Origin: an uncultured Capnocytophaga sp.
GTDB lineage: Bacteria; Bacteroidota; Bacteroidia; Flavobacteriales; Flavobacteriaceae
Direction: 5' to 3'
DNA: 7,681 nt
Assembly (NCBI GenBank): GCA_905372595.1
Contig: CAJPPS010000068.1
Span: forward strand, 1-7,681
Shown: piece by piece, positions 1 to 6,674 of the stretch
Layout: each line of letters begins with the position of its first letter
How positions within the stretch are numbered: the stretch's first letter is position 1
The notes under the pieces: model-generated
What the model saw: the letters and a program-made list of their open reading frames with translations, nothing else
Told to the model about the DNA's origin: nothing
The model's database searches: none
Program-made: the position numbers and the translations under genes

Positions 1-973
1 ATCTTAGATAACCTAATTTTTCTCGTACTCGTTCTAAAGTTTGTTTAGCTACTAAGGAAGCCTTTAATGCTCCTTTTTTCAAAATTTCATCTAATTCTTC
101 TTGATGATCCATATAATAAGAAAATCGCTCCCTAGGAATAGCAAATTTCTCTAAAATAAGCTCATAAAGTGCTGTCTTTGCATGACCAAAACCAAAATTT
201 CCTCCTCGATAGTTTTGTTCCATCTCTCTAACTTGTTCTGGTGATGCCAGAAGTTTATAAAGACGAAATACATTACAAGTATCTGGATTCTTAGGAGCCT
301 CCAAGGGTGTACTATCTGTAGGAATAGACATTATTTGTTTCTTTAACTCTTTAGCTGGTAAGAAGATATTAATGTAATTATTCCGTGATTTACTCATTTT
401 TTCACCATCTGTTCCAGGAATAATCATAATCTGCTCATTAATACTTTCTTTAGGAAGTACAAAGGTTTCTCCCATTTGATAATTAAAACGAGAAGCTACA
501 TCTCGAGTAAATTCCAAGTGCTGTAACTGGTCTTTGCCTACTGGGACTACTTGAGCATCATATAGAAGGATATCTGCAGCCATTAGCATAGGATAGGTGA
601 AGAGCCCTGTATTCACATCACTAAGTCTATCTGCTTTATCCTTAAAAGAATGGGCTAGCATCAGCCGCTGATACGGAAAGAAGCAAGCCAAGTACCACGC
701 TAGTTCAGCAGTTTCTGGTACATCACTTTGTCTATAAAAAGTTACTCGTTCATAATCTAACCCAAAAGCAAGCCACGTAGCGGCTACTTCATAGGTGTTT
801 TTTTTCAACACAGTGCCATCTTTTATCTGAGTCAGTGAATGTAAATCCGCTATGAACAGAAAAGAATCATTTTCTGCCTTTTTTGCCATTTCTAACGCTG
901 GTAAGATTGCCCCTAATATATTTCCTAAGTGAGGAGTGCCCGTACTCTGTATTCCTGTAAGTACTCTTGCCAT
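1..973 (-). CDS. trpS: Tryptophanyl-tRNA synthetase (TrpRS), C-terminus cut by window edge
   Basis: Charges tRNA(Trp) with tryptophan using ATP in the cytoplasm; a class I aminoacyl-tRNA synthetase. Translating the minus strand from the ATG at 973 gives 324 codons with no stop before the left edge. The N-terminus MARVLTGIQSTGTPHLGN carries the TrpRS form of the HIGH motif (TGTPHLGN, residues 11-18). The family signature VPVGKDQLQHLE lies near residues 143-154, and GEKMSKS (residues 190-196) is the KMSKS ATP-binding loop. The last visible residues (TLERVREKLGYLR) resemble the end of TrpRS proteins, which are usually about 320-335 residues, so only a few codons are probably missing. The gene is transcribed away from smpB, and its own -7 box lies about 34 bp upstream. 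No frameshift or missing catalytic motif is seen. Identification is secure; only the exact end is unknown. Confidence 0.96.
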   Translation of the reverse strand, partial: MARVLTGIQSTGTPHLGNILGAILPALEMAKKAENDSFLFIADLHSLTQIKDGTVLKKNTYEVAATWLAFGLDYERVTFYRQSDVPETAELAWYLACFFPYQRLMLAHSFKDKADRLSDVNTGLFTYPMLMAADILLYDAQVVPVGKDQLQHLEFTRDVASRFNYQMGETFVLPKESINEQIMIIPGTDGEKMSKSRNNYINIFLPAKELKKQIMSIPTDSTPLEAPKNPDTCNVFRLYKLLASPEQVREMEQNYRGGNFGFGHAKTALYELILEKFAIPRERFSYYMDHQEELDEILKKGALKASLVAKQTLERVREKLGYLR

Positions 974-1006
974 AGCTATTTTCTTCTTAAATATTCTTAT
1001 AAGGTG

Positions 1007-1014
1007 CAAAAGTA
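1007..1014 (-). promoter_or_regulatory. Bacteroidota-type -7 promoter box for trpS
   Basis: On the minus strand this reads TACTTTTG, an exact match to the Bacteroidota -7 consensus TAnnTTTG. It lies 33 bp upstream of the trpS ATG, implying a leader of roughly 25-30 nt. No convincing -33 TTTG box is visible at the expected spacing. It points away from the smpB promoter about 44 bp to the right. Confidence 0.6.
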
Positions 1015-1058
1015 CAATTTTTAATTCACATAAAAGCCTTTTTTACATAAAAATAACG

Positions 1059-1066
1059 TATCTTTG
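1059..1066 (+). promoter_or_regulatory. Bacteroidota-type -7 promoter box for smpB-trmN6
   Basis: TATCTTTG matches TAnnTTTG exactly and lies 39 bp upstream of the smpB ATG. The TTG inside this box is in frame with smpB and could be mistaken for a start codon, but it is better explained as promoter DNA. The region upstream is T-rich without a clear -33 TTTG. Confidence 0.6.
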
Positions 1067-1105
1067 CGCCTGTATATAAAAACTAAAATTTTATTCCCTT
1101 TAGCT

Positions 1106-1573
1106 ATGCAAAACAAACAAAATAATATCAATATACAGAATAAACGTGCTCGCTTTGAGTACGAGATTCTGGACAAATATACTGCTGGAATTGTCCTAAA
1201 AGGTACTGAAATCAAGTCTATACGGCTTGGAAAAGCCTCCATTGCTGAAAGCTTCTGTGAATTTTCCGAAAAAGGAGAACTTTTTGTTATCAATATGACC
1301 ATTGAAGAGTATGCTTGGGGAACTTATTACAACCATAAGCCTAAGAGTGAACGAAAACTTTTATTAAAGAAAAAAGAACTCCGAAAGCTCCATAAGGAAG
1401 TAAAGAATACAGGGCTTACCATTGTCCCCTTACGCGTTTTTATTCAGGAAAATGGACTAGCAAAAATAGAAATTGCTCTTGCTAGAGGTAAAAAAATGCA
1501 CGATAAACGTGAAACTATCAAAGATAGAGACAACAAACGCCAATTGGATCGTATAAAAAAGGCTTTTAAATAG
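1106..1573 (+). CDS. smpB: SsrA (tmRNA)-binding protein SmpB
   Basis: Binds tmRNA and brings it to stalled ribosomes for trans-translation, which rescues the ribosome and tags the unfinished peptide for degradation. From the ATG at 1106 the protein is 155 residues, close to the family norm (about 150-160). Typical SmpB segments are visible: NKRARFEYEILDKYTAGIVL near residues 12-31, KGTEIKSIR (32-40), NHKPKSERKLLL (76-87), and the core GKKMHDKRETIKDRD (128-142) followed by the basic C-terminal tail RQLDRIKKAFK that enters the ribosomal mRNA channel. The frame stays open 42 bp upstream to a TTG at 1064, but that codon lies inside the -7 promoter box and the extra residues do not look like SmpB, so 1106 is preferred. 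It leads a likely two-gene operon with trmN6. The tmRNA gene (ssrA) is not in the window. Confidence 0.96.
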   Translation: MQNKQNNINIQNKRARFEYEILDKYTAGIVLKGTEIKSIRLGKASIAESFCEFSEKGELFVINMTIEEYAWGTYYNHKPKSERKLLLKKKELRKLHKEVKNTGLTIVPLRVFIQENGLAKIEIALARGKKMHDKRETIKDRDNKRQLDRIKKAFK

Positions 1574-1587
1574 AAAAATGGTAAAAA

Positions 1588-2292
1588 ATGTTCCATTTTA
1601 AAGAATTTTCTATCATTCAGGAGGTGTCTTCTATGAAAGTAGGGACTGACAGTGTAATTTTAGGAGCCTGGACTCCTGCCTATGAGCCACAAAGAATCCT
1701 TGATATAGGGGCTGGAACAGGAATTCTATCCCTGATGATGGCTCAGAGATTCCCAACAGCTTCTATCCATTCTATAGAAATAGACCCTGAGACCGCAGAA
1801 GAATGTAAGCAAAACATTACCCTCTCTCCTTGGAAAGAACGAATCAGTGTTTTCCAGATGGATATTAGGAATTTTTCACCCTCTTCTACTAATAATTATG
1901 ACTTAATTCTCTCCAATCCTCCTTTCTTCTCTGAGAATACCTACTCCCCTAATCGGAAACGTTCATTAGCTCGTGCGAACGATTCTCTTCCTTTTGCTCA
2001 GCTCTTAAGCTGTGTAAGTCGGCTTCTCTCTCCTCAAGGGACTTTTTCCGTAGTAATTCCTTATAAAGAAGAAGCCTCTTTTCTTCAAGAAGCTCTACAT
2101 TTTTCCTTATATCCTTATAAGAAACTCTATTTAAAAGGAACATCCTCCTCCCCTATCAAGAGGAGTTTTCTGTTACTTTCCCGCCAACAAGTAACACAAA
2201 TTCTCACAAAACTACTTATTGTAGAAAAAGAGCGCCATCAATATACTGAAGAATATCAAGAACTTACCAAAAATTTTTATTTAAAATTCTAA
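1588..2292 (+). CDS. trmN6: tRNA1(Val) (adenine(37)-N6)-methyltransferase, TrmN6/YfiC family
   Basis: Predicted S-adenosylmethionine-dependent methyltransferase that makes N6-methyladenosine at position 37 of tRNA(Val), next to the anticodon. At 234 residues it is close to E. coli YfiC (about 245). The N-terminus FHFKEFSIIQEVSSMKVGTDSVILGAW (residues 2-28) is characteristic of this family. The SAM-binding loop is LDIGAGTGILSL (38-49), and an acidic residue follows at the end of the second strand (IEID, 63-66). The catalytic motif IV is NPPFF (110-114), of the N6-adenine/N5-glutamine methyltransferase type. It starts 14 bp after the smpB stop, so it is probably co-transcribed. There is no GC-rich terminator directly after it, so read-through would next meet the riboswitch terminator near 2443-2482. 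The tRNA specificity is taken from the E. coli family member; related small-molecule or other RNA targets cannot be excluded. Confidence 0.88.
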   Translation: MFHFKEFSIIQEVSSMKVGTDSVILGAWTPAYEPQRILDIGAGTGILSLMMAQRFPTASIHSIEIDPETAEECKQNITLSPWKERISVFQMDIRNFSPSSTNNYDLILSNPPFFSENTYSPNRKRSLARANDSLPFAQLLSCVSRLLSPQGTFSVVIPYKEEASFLQEALHFSLYPYKKLYLKGTSSSPIKRSFLLLSRQQVTQILTKLLIVEKERHQYTEEYQELTKNFYLKF

Positions 2293-2331
2293 AATCATTC
2301 TTAATTTCTTTTTTTATTTCAAAAGAAATCG

Positions 2332-2339
2332 TAATTTTG
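2332..2339 (+). promoter_or_regulatory. Bacteroidota-type -7 box for the riboswitch-TBDT transcript
   Basis: TAATTTTG matches TAnnTTTG and lies just before the TPP aptamer. It would place the transcription start around 2344-2346, so that the RNA begins with the aptamer. No clear -33 TTTG box is seen; the upstream DNA is a T-rich stretch containing an AT-only inverted repeat. Confidence 0.6.
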
Positions 2340-2344
2340 CACCA

Positions 2345-2422
2345 TCTCAAAGGGGTGCTGTAAAAAGCTGAGATTATACCCATCGAACTTGGGCTGGTAA
2401 TGCAGTCAAAGGAAAAATAAAG
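2345..2422 (+). promoter_or_regulatory. TPP (thiamin pyrophosphate) riboswitch aptamer, THI element
   Basis: The conserved TPP aptamer core is present in order: GGGGTGC (2352-2358), GCTGAGA (2367-2373), ATACCC (2376-2381), GAACTTG (2385-2391) and CTGGTAATGC (2394-2403), followed by an AAAGGA segment (2408-2413). This matches the order and spacing of the THI box, in which GCTGAGA binds the pyrimidine ring and the second helical arm binds the pyrophosphate. The closing P1 stem is not obvious by eye and is likely short and AU-rich, so the outer borders are approximate. The aptamer lies between a -7 box and an intrinsic terminator, all upstream of the receptor gene at 2532. This supports transcription attenuation by TPP. 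Confidence 0.93.
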
Positions 2423-2442
2423 TCTAATTACTATATTTATAG

Positions 2443-2482
2443 GGCTTATTTTTGCATCTGGGTAGCAAGAATAAGCCTTTTT
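2443..2482 (+). terminator. Intrinsic terminator, expression platform of the TPP riboswitch
   Basis: GGCTTATTTTTGC (2443-2455) pairs with GCAAGAATAAGCC (2465-2477) as a 13-bp stem with a single G-U wobble and a 9-nt loop. A run of five T (2478-2482) follows directly. It lies 20 nt after the aptamer and 49 nt before the receptor ATG, the position of a riboswitch attenuator. The 5' arm can alternatively pair with the end of the aptamer: AAAAATAA at 2413-2420 is complementary to TTATTTTT at 2446-2453, giving a plausible antiterminator. Confidence 0.85.
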
Positions 2483-2531
2483 CGTAACTAACAAATAACG
2501 ACCTCTTTTATTTGTAAAAATTTATTTTACA

Positions 2532-4637
2532 ATGAAAAATGTTTTGTTATGTGGAACATTGGCATTTTCAATTTCTTCTATTGCCCAAAATGTATCCGCA
2601 AGCAAGGATTCTCTACCTGAGAACCCAATCCGCTTAGATGCTGTAGTCATCGAAGCAATCCGAGCCAAGAAGTCTACACCGGTAGCCTTCTCCAATGTCT
2701 CTAAAAAGGAGATCCAACAGAAGAATGTTGGTCAGCAAATTCCCTTATTACTGGATCACCTGCCCAATGTGGTTTCCTCTGCCGAAGATGGTATCGGCTA
2801 TGGAGATACCCATATCTACATCCGAGGCAATGACAACTATCGTATCAATATGACCATCAATGGAGTTCCTTATAACGATGCAGAGTCTCAAGGAATTTTC
2901 TTCTCCAACTTATCAGACTTAGCTACCTCGGCCGAGAGTATTCAGGTACAGCGTGGGGCAGGTACCTCTACCAATGGAGCTGGCTCCTTCGGGGCAAGTC
3001 TTAATGTGATGACCGAGGCTTTCTCCGATAAGGCTTACGCACAGATCGCCAACTATTTAGGCTCCTACAATACACATAGGCATATGGTAAAGCTCTCCAC
3101 TGGAAAGCTCAACGACCACTTCGAAGTCAAAGGAAACTTCTCCAAAGTCAATTCCGATGGTTATATAGATCGTGCTTTCTCCAACCTCAAGTCGTATTTC
3201 CTACAAGGCGCCTATCAGGATGAGCATACTCTGATCAAAGGGCTTATTTTCGGCGGAAAGGTGAAAAGCTACCTCGCTTACAAGGGGATTACTGCCCAGC
3301 AATTGGAAAAGGATAGAAAATACAATCCTGCCGGAAAATATGTCAAAGACGGACAAACCCTCTTCTATGACAATGATGTCAATGCCTATCAGCAGGACAA
3401 TGCCCAACTCCACTGGAGTGAGAAGTGGAATCCTTACTGGCATAGTACTTTCTCATTACACTATACCAAAGGCCGTGGTTATTGGGAAGAAATGGATAGT
3501 TGGGAAGGGAAATATTATATAGCTCGTTATCTGTTGGATAACGACTTCTATGGTATCGTTTTCTCTACCAATTATCATAAAAATAGCATTGACCTAGTCT
3601 TAGGAGGTTCTGCCAATGTATATGAAGGCAATCACTTTGATGAGTATCTTTGGAAGGAGACCGCAGGCTATTCTTACAAAGAACTAATGGATAAGAATGT
3701 TTATGGAAACAAGAAAGAAGGGGCTGCTTTTGCCAAACTTACCTGGCAGGTGGCACCTAAGCTAAGCCTGTTCGGAGATGTTCAGTATAGATACACTCTT
3801 TTTAAATCACTACTAAAAAGAGTGGATTTTAACGAACACTTATCTGCCCTAAATCCAAAAGCAGGTGCTAATTACTATGTAAATTCTAAAAATTCTATTT
3901 ATTTTTCCTTTGCCCATATAACCAAGGAACCAAACCGAAATGACTACAAGGAGTATGCTAGAAGTAGAAATAATGGAGCTGTATTTCCCAAACCAGAAAA
4001 GCTTAATGACTTTGAACTGGGCTGGAGGTATGATACAGATAGGGTAAAGCTCAATGCTAATTTGTACTATATGCTGTACAAAGATCAGCTTATTCCCACC
4101 GGAGACCTCAACGATAGAGGATATCCTATCCGCCGCAATTGTGATGGCTATCGTACTGGTATAGAAGTAGATGCTAAGATTCTTCTTAGCGCCCAATGGC
4201 AATGGGCTCCTAACATATCCTATAGCCAAAATAAAAATATAAACTATACGATCAAGGATCCTAATCACCCTGGCGAACTCCTTAACTTAGGAAATACTCA
4301 AACATCTTTCTCCCCCAGCTGGGTAGCAGGCAATGCCTTTACTTTCATACCTGTAGAGAATTTTCATATAAGCCTCATTTCCAAGTATGTAGGAGAACAA
4401 TATCTTAGCAATGAAAACCAAGACGATGCTAAGTTAGACAGCTACCTTATACATTCGCTTCAGCTTTCCTATGAGCTGTTGCCCAAGAAGGTATGTAAGT
4501 CTATCTTATTTACCGCTACAGGGAATAACCTTTTAAATAAAAAATATATTCCCTATGGTAAATACGAAAATAACACACCCTCATACTATCCTGCGGCCGA
4601 AGCCAATGGTATAGTTGGAATTACTCTATCTTTCTAA
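2532..4637 (+). CDS. TPP-riboswitch-controlled TonB-dependent outer-membrane receptor, probable thiamin uptake
   Basis: A 701-residue outer-membrane transporter that would use TonB-ExbBD energy to import a scarce nutrient into the periplasm. Residues 1-18 (MKNVLLCGTLAFSISSIA) look like a type I signal peptide cleaved before Q19. A TonB box-like LDAVVIEA lies at 35-42. The plug domain (about 47-160) contains IPLLLDHLPNV, IYIRG, INMTINGVPYNDAESQG and IQVQRGAGTSTNGAGSFGASLNV, the Bacteroidota plug pattern. The rest is the 22-strand barrel, with a conserved late segment NNLLNKKYIPYG and the terminal GITLSF ending in Phe, as outer-membrane insertion requires. There is no N-terminal carboxypeptidase-regulatory-like domain and no SusD neighbour, which argues against a SusC glycan importer. 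The substrate is inferred from the upstream TPP riboswitch: thiamin, a thiamin phosphate or a pyrimidine precursor. Similar riboswitch-linked receptors are known in Bacteroides. The ATG at 2532 is chosen because the signal peptide starts there. The 5' part has noticeably higher GC than the 3' part. Confidence 0.92.
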   Translation: MKNVLLCGTLAFSISSIAQNVSASKDSLPENPIRLDAVVIEAIRAKKSTPVAFSNVSKKEIQQKNVGQQIPLLLDHLPNVVSSAEDGIGYGDTHIYIRGNDNYRINMTINGVPYNDAESQGIFFSNLSDLATSAESIQVQRGAGTSTNGAGSFGASLNVMTEAFSDKAYAQIANYLGSYNTHRHMVKLSTGKLNDHFEVKGNFSKVNSDGYIDRAFSNLKSYFLQGAYQDEHTLIKGLIFGGKVKSYLAYKGITAQQLEKDRKYNPAGKYVKDGQTLFYDNDVNAYQQDNAQLHWSEKWNPYWHSTFSLHYTKGRGYWEEMDSWEGKYYIARYLLDNDFYGIVFSTNYHKNSIDLVLGGSANVYEGNHFDEYLWKETAGYSYKELMDKNVYGNKKEGAAFAKLTWQVAPKLSLFGDVQYRYTLFKSLLKRVDFNEHLSALNPKAGANYYVNSKNSIYFSFAHITKEPNRNDYKEYARSRNNGAVFPKPEKLNDFELGWRYDTDRVKLNANLYYMLYKDQLIPTGDLNDRGYPIRRNCDGYRTGIEVDAKILLSAQWQWAPNISYSQNKNINYTIKDPNHPGELLNLGNTQTSFSPSWVAGNAFTFIPVENFHISLISKYVGEQYLSNENQDDAKLDSYLIHSLQLSYELLPKKVCKSILFTATGNNLLNKKYIPYGKYENNTPSYYPAAEANGIVGITLSF

Positions 4638-4684
4638 TTTTCAAGTTCATATTTTTTTGTTCTCACTCTTTTTAAAATAAGAAG

Positions 4685-4703
4685 TCGCTCCTTTCAGGAG
4701 CGA
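4685..4703. terminator. Bidirectional intrinsic terminator between convergent genes
   Basis: TCGCTCCT (4685-4692) and AGGAGCGA (4696-4703) form a perfect 8-bp stem with a TTC loop. The plus side is followed by TTCTTTATT, and the minus side reads out through CTTCTTATTTT. It lies 48 bp after the receptor stop and 37 bp beyond the stop of the minus-strand acyltransferase, so it can end both transcripts. Confidence 0.85.
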
Positions 4704-4739
4704 TTCTTTATTCTATATCTTAGTTTTCATCTTAGTATC

Positions 4740-6548
4740 CTATAACTCTCCCCGTTCCAGTTGAGATTGAAATTCCTCAATTGCTGGTTTTATGGTACTT
4801 TCGGGCAAGTCATCTATTCGGATATACATAAGTCCATCCACAGCATTATTAAAGAGAGGATCTACATTGAATGCTATTACTTTTGCATTCTGCTTGATAT
4901 ACTTCTTAATCAATACTGGTAAGCGTAAATTACCTGGTTCCAGTTCATCAATAATTTTATCAAATTTATTGAGATCTGATTGAGTTTCATCAAAAATAAA
5001 ATCCTTATCTGCATCTTTGAGCTTCACCTTATATTCTTTCTTAGGTTTTACATATTGTGCTATATAAGGATCATAATAGTTAGACTTCATAAACTCTATC
5101 ATCAGAGATTTTGAGAAATCCGAAAACTGATTGGATATACTCACCCCTCCTAGCAAATATTTATGCTCAGGAAAGTGTAAAGTAGTAAGTGCAATTCCCT
5201 TCCAGAGAAGGAACAGAGGCATTGGTTTCTGCTGGTATTCACTCACCACGAAAGCTCTCCCCATCTCAATAGTTTGCCGCATCATAGTATGGAGTTCTGG
5301 CTCAAAACGGAAAAGACTATGGGTATAGAAACCATTAATACCATAAAGGTCAAAAAAATCACTTCCCAAGCCCATTCGATAAGCTCCTACAATACGCTTG
5401 GTATCACTCTCCCAAAGGAAAAGATGACGATAATAGGTATCATACTCATCTAAATCTATTGAAAGATTAGTTCCCTCTCCTACTTCCCTAAAAGTAAGCT
5501 CACGAAGCCTTCCTATTTCATGAAGAATATTAGGAATATCCTCTGCCTTTGCTAAGAATATTTCATATTCCTTATGCTGGAGCAGGCGAGTCGTTTTCTT
5601 AGCACGTAACACCTCAACTTCTTTCTCTAAAAGTTCTGATGCTATAGGAGGTGCTATTTCTTGAGGATCTTTGTTAGTTATCTTAGTTGCCCTTATCATT
5701 GAAGCAAAAGGCTTAAAATGCTTCTTCTGTTCATAGGTATTAGAGAGCAAGTAGGTTTTTCTTCGTAGAAAATTAGAAAATTCATACAAATCTTCTATTT
5801 CATCTTGTGTTTTAGGCATTATAGGTCGACCTATTCGTATCCGAATAGTCTTATTCCTTTGTGAAAGTAACTCAGAAGGAAGCTTTGCCGTACGTAAAGT
5901 ATCACTTTGCTTAGCTAATTGATAGAATAGAGGACTATTCTTAGCGTGAAAATAGATTGGAATGATAGGAACATTCGCTTTTTTAATCAGTTTGATAGCC
6001 GATTTATCCCACGTTTTATCTACATAAATTCCTCCACTGAGCTGAGTAGAGACTTCTCCAGCAGGAAATATACCTAAAGGCATTCCTTCTCTAAGGTGGT
6101 TTATTGCTTGCTTGAATCCTGCTACACTTGAGAGGGCTTCCTTATGATGCTCAAAAGGATTCACCTGAAGGATATAAGGTGAAAGGGGTGCTATCCGTGA
6201 GAGAAGAAAATTTGCCATTATCTTATAATCAGGCCGTTGCTCTATAAGAAGTTTCAATAATAAGATACCATCTAAGCCTCCTAAAGGATGATTGGAAATA
6301 GTAATAAAAGCTCCCTCCTTGGGGATTTTTCTCAAATCTTCTTCTGGAATCTCATAATGCACTTTGAATTCCTTCAGAAGAGCTTCCAAGAATTCTACTC
6401 CCTGCAGATGCTTATTCCGATCGTAAATCTTGTTCAAAGGTGCCATACGTAATAAGTGCAAAAGCCCCCATCCCACAGAAGTACCTACAAATCCTAATTT
6501 GTCTAATTTTATCGCTTTGGCAAGTTCTTTTGCTGTAATTAATCCCAT
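4740..6548 (-). CDS. Bifunctional aminolipid acyltransferase: PlsC-like domain fused to GNAT-like domain (OlsF/GlsF type)
   Basis: A 602-residue protein predicted to make amino-acid-containing membrane lipids (ornithine or glycine lipids). The C-terminal half would put a 3-hydroxy fatty acid on the amino group, and the N-terminal half would then add a second fatty acid to the hydroxyl. The N-terminal domain (about 60-245) is a glycerol-phosphate-acyltransferase-like fold with SNHPLGGLDG (85-94) as its catalytic block, where five residues separate His and Asp rather than the usual four. It also has FPAGEVS (161-167) and a VPIIPIYF strand (193-200). The C-terminal part (about 325-480) resembles the OlsB/hemolysin-like acetyltransferase family: RLRELTFREVGEGT (347-360), RIVGAYRMG (385-393), EMGRAFVV (428-435). 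A family-like tail, LRLPVLIKKYIKQNAKVIAFNVDP (541-564), follows. Fused enzymes of this kind are known in Flavobacterium and Serratia, while Bacteroides uses two separate genes. Which amino acid is used cannot be read here. The ATG at 6548 is supported by a -7 box 79 bp upstream. The gene appears monocistronic. Confidence 0.85.
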   Translation of the reverse strand: MGLITAKELAKAIKLDKLGFVGTSVGWGLLHLLRMAPLNKIYDRNKHLQGVEFLEALLKEFKVHYEIPEEDLRKIPKEGAFITISNHPLGGLDGILLLKLLIEQRPDYKIMANFLLSRIAPLSPYILQVNPFEHHKEALSSVAGFKQAINHLREGMPLGIFPAGEVSTQLSGGIYVDKTWDKSAIKLIKKANVPIIPIYFHAKNSPLFYQLAKQSDTLRTAKLPSELLSQRNKTIRIRIGRPIMPKTQDEIEDLYEFSNFLRRKTYLLSNTYEQKKHFKPFASMIRATKITNKDPQEIAPPIASELLEKEVEVLRAKKTTRLLQHKEYEIFLAKAEDIPNILHEIGRLRELTFREVGEGTNLSIDLDEYDTYYRHLFLWESDTKRIVGAYRMGLGSDFFDLYGINGFYTHSLFRFEPELHTMMRQTIEMGRAFVVSEYQQKPMPLFLLWKGIALTTLHFPEHKYLLGGVSISNQFSDFSKSLMIEFMKSNYYDPYIAQYVKPKKEYKVKLKDADKDFIFDETQSDLNKFDKIIDELEPGNLRLPVLIKKYIKQNAKVIAFNVDPLFNNAVDGLMYIRIDDLPESTIKPAIEEFQSQLERGEL

Positions 6549-6626
6549 AGAGCATTGGTTATTTATAAGAATATCCTTGATACTGATAGCTTTAACTTAT
6601 TCAAGTATTTATTACGTTCTAGAATG

Positions 6627-6634
6627 CAAATATA
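6627..6634 (-). promoter_or_regulatory. Bacteroidota-type -7 box for the aminolipid acyltransferase gene
   Basis: On the minus strand this reads TATATTTG, matching TAnnTTTG, 78 bp upstream of the ATG at 6548. A TTG at 6660-6658 lies 23 nt further upstream, slightly far for a -33 box. The leader would be about 70 nt, A/T-rich, with no recognised structure. Confidence 0.55.
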
Positions 6635-6674
6635 AGAATTTTTTATCAATTTTACTCCAATTCTTTACTTTTTT

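Noticed and set aside
1021..1302. 93-codon minus-strand open frame over the smpB promoter and 5' end
   Set aside because: Antisense to smpB, no recognisable protein features, and it ends inside the divergent promoter region.
2304..2329. Inverted repeat ATTTCTTTT ... AAAAGAAAT just upstream of the riboswitch promoter
   Set aside because: Nine A-T-rich pairs in a T-rich tract are easily expected by chance; no T-run follows, so it is not a good terminator, and nothing else supports an operator.
2264..2494. 76-codon minus-strand open frame covering the riboswitch region
   Set aside because: It runs opposite to the promoter, aptamer and terminator, which explain the sequence fully; no -7 box supports it.
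2532..2590. Lipoprotein signal in the receptor (Cys at residue 7)
   Set aside because: The cysteine lies in the middle of the hydrophobic stretch, too near the start for a lipobox; SIA before Q19 fits signal peptidase I.
3849..4268. 139-codon open frame on the minus strand inside the receptor gene
   Set aside because: It lies wholly antisense to a well-supported coding sequence, is rich in Ile/Val/Ser typical of a shadow frame, resembles no known family and has no promoter or terminator of its own.
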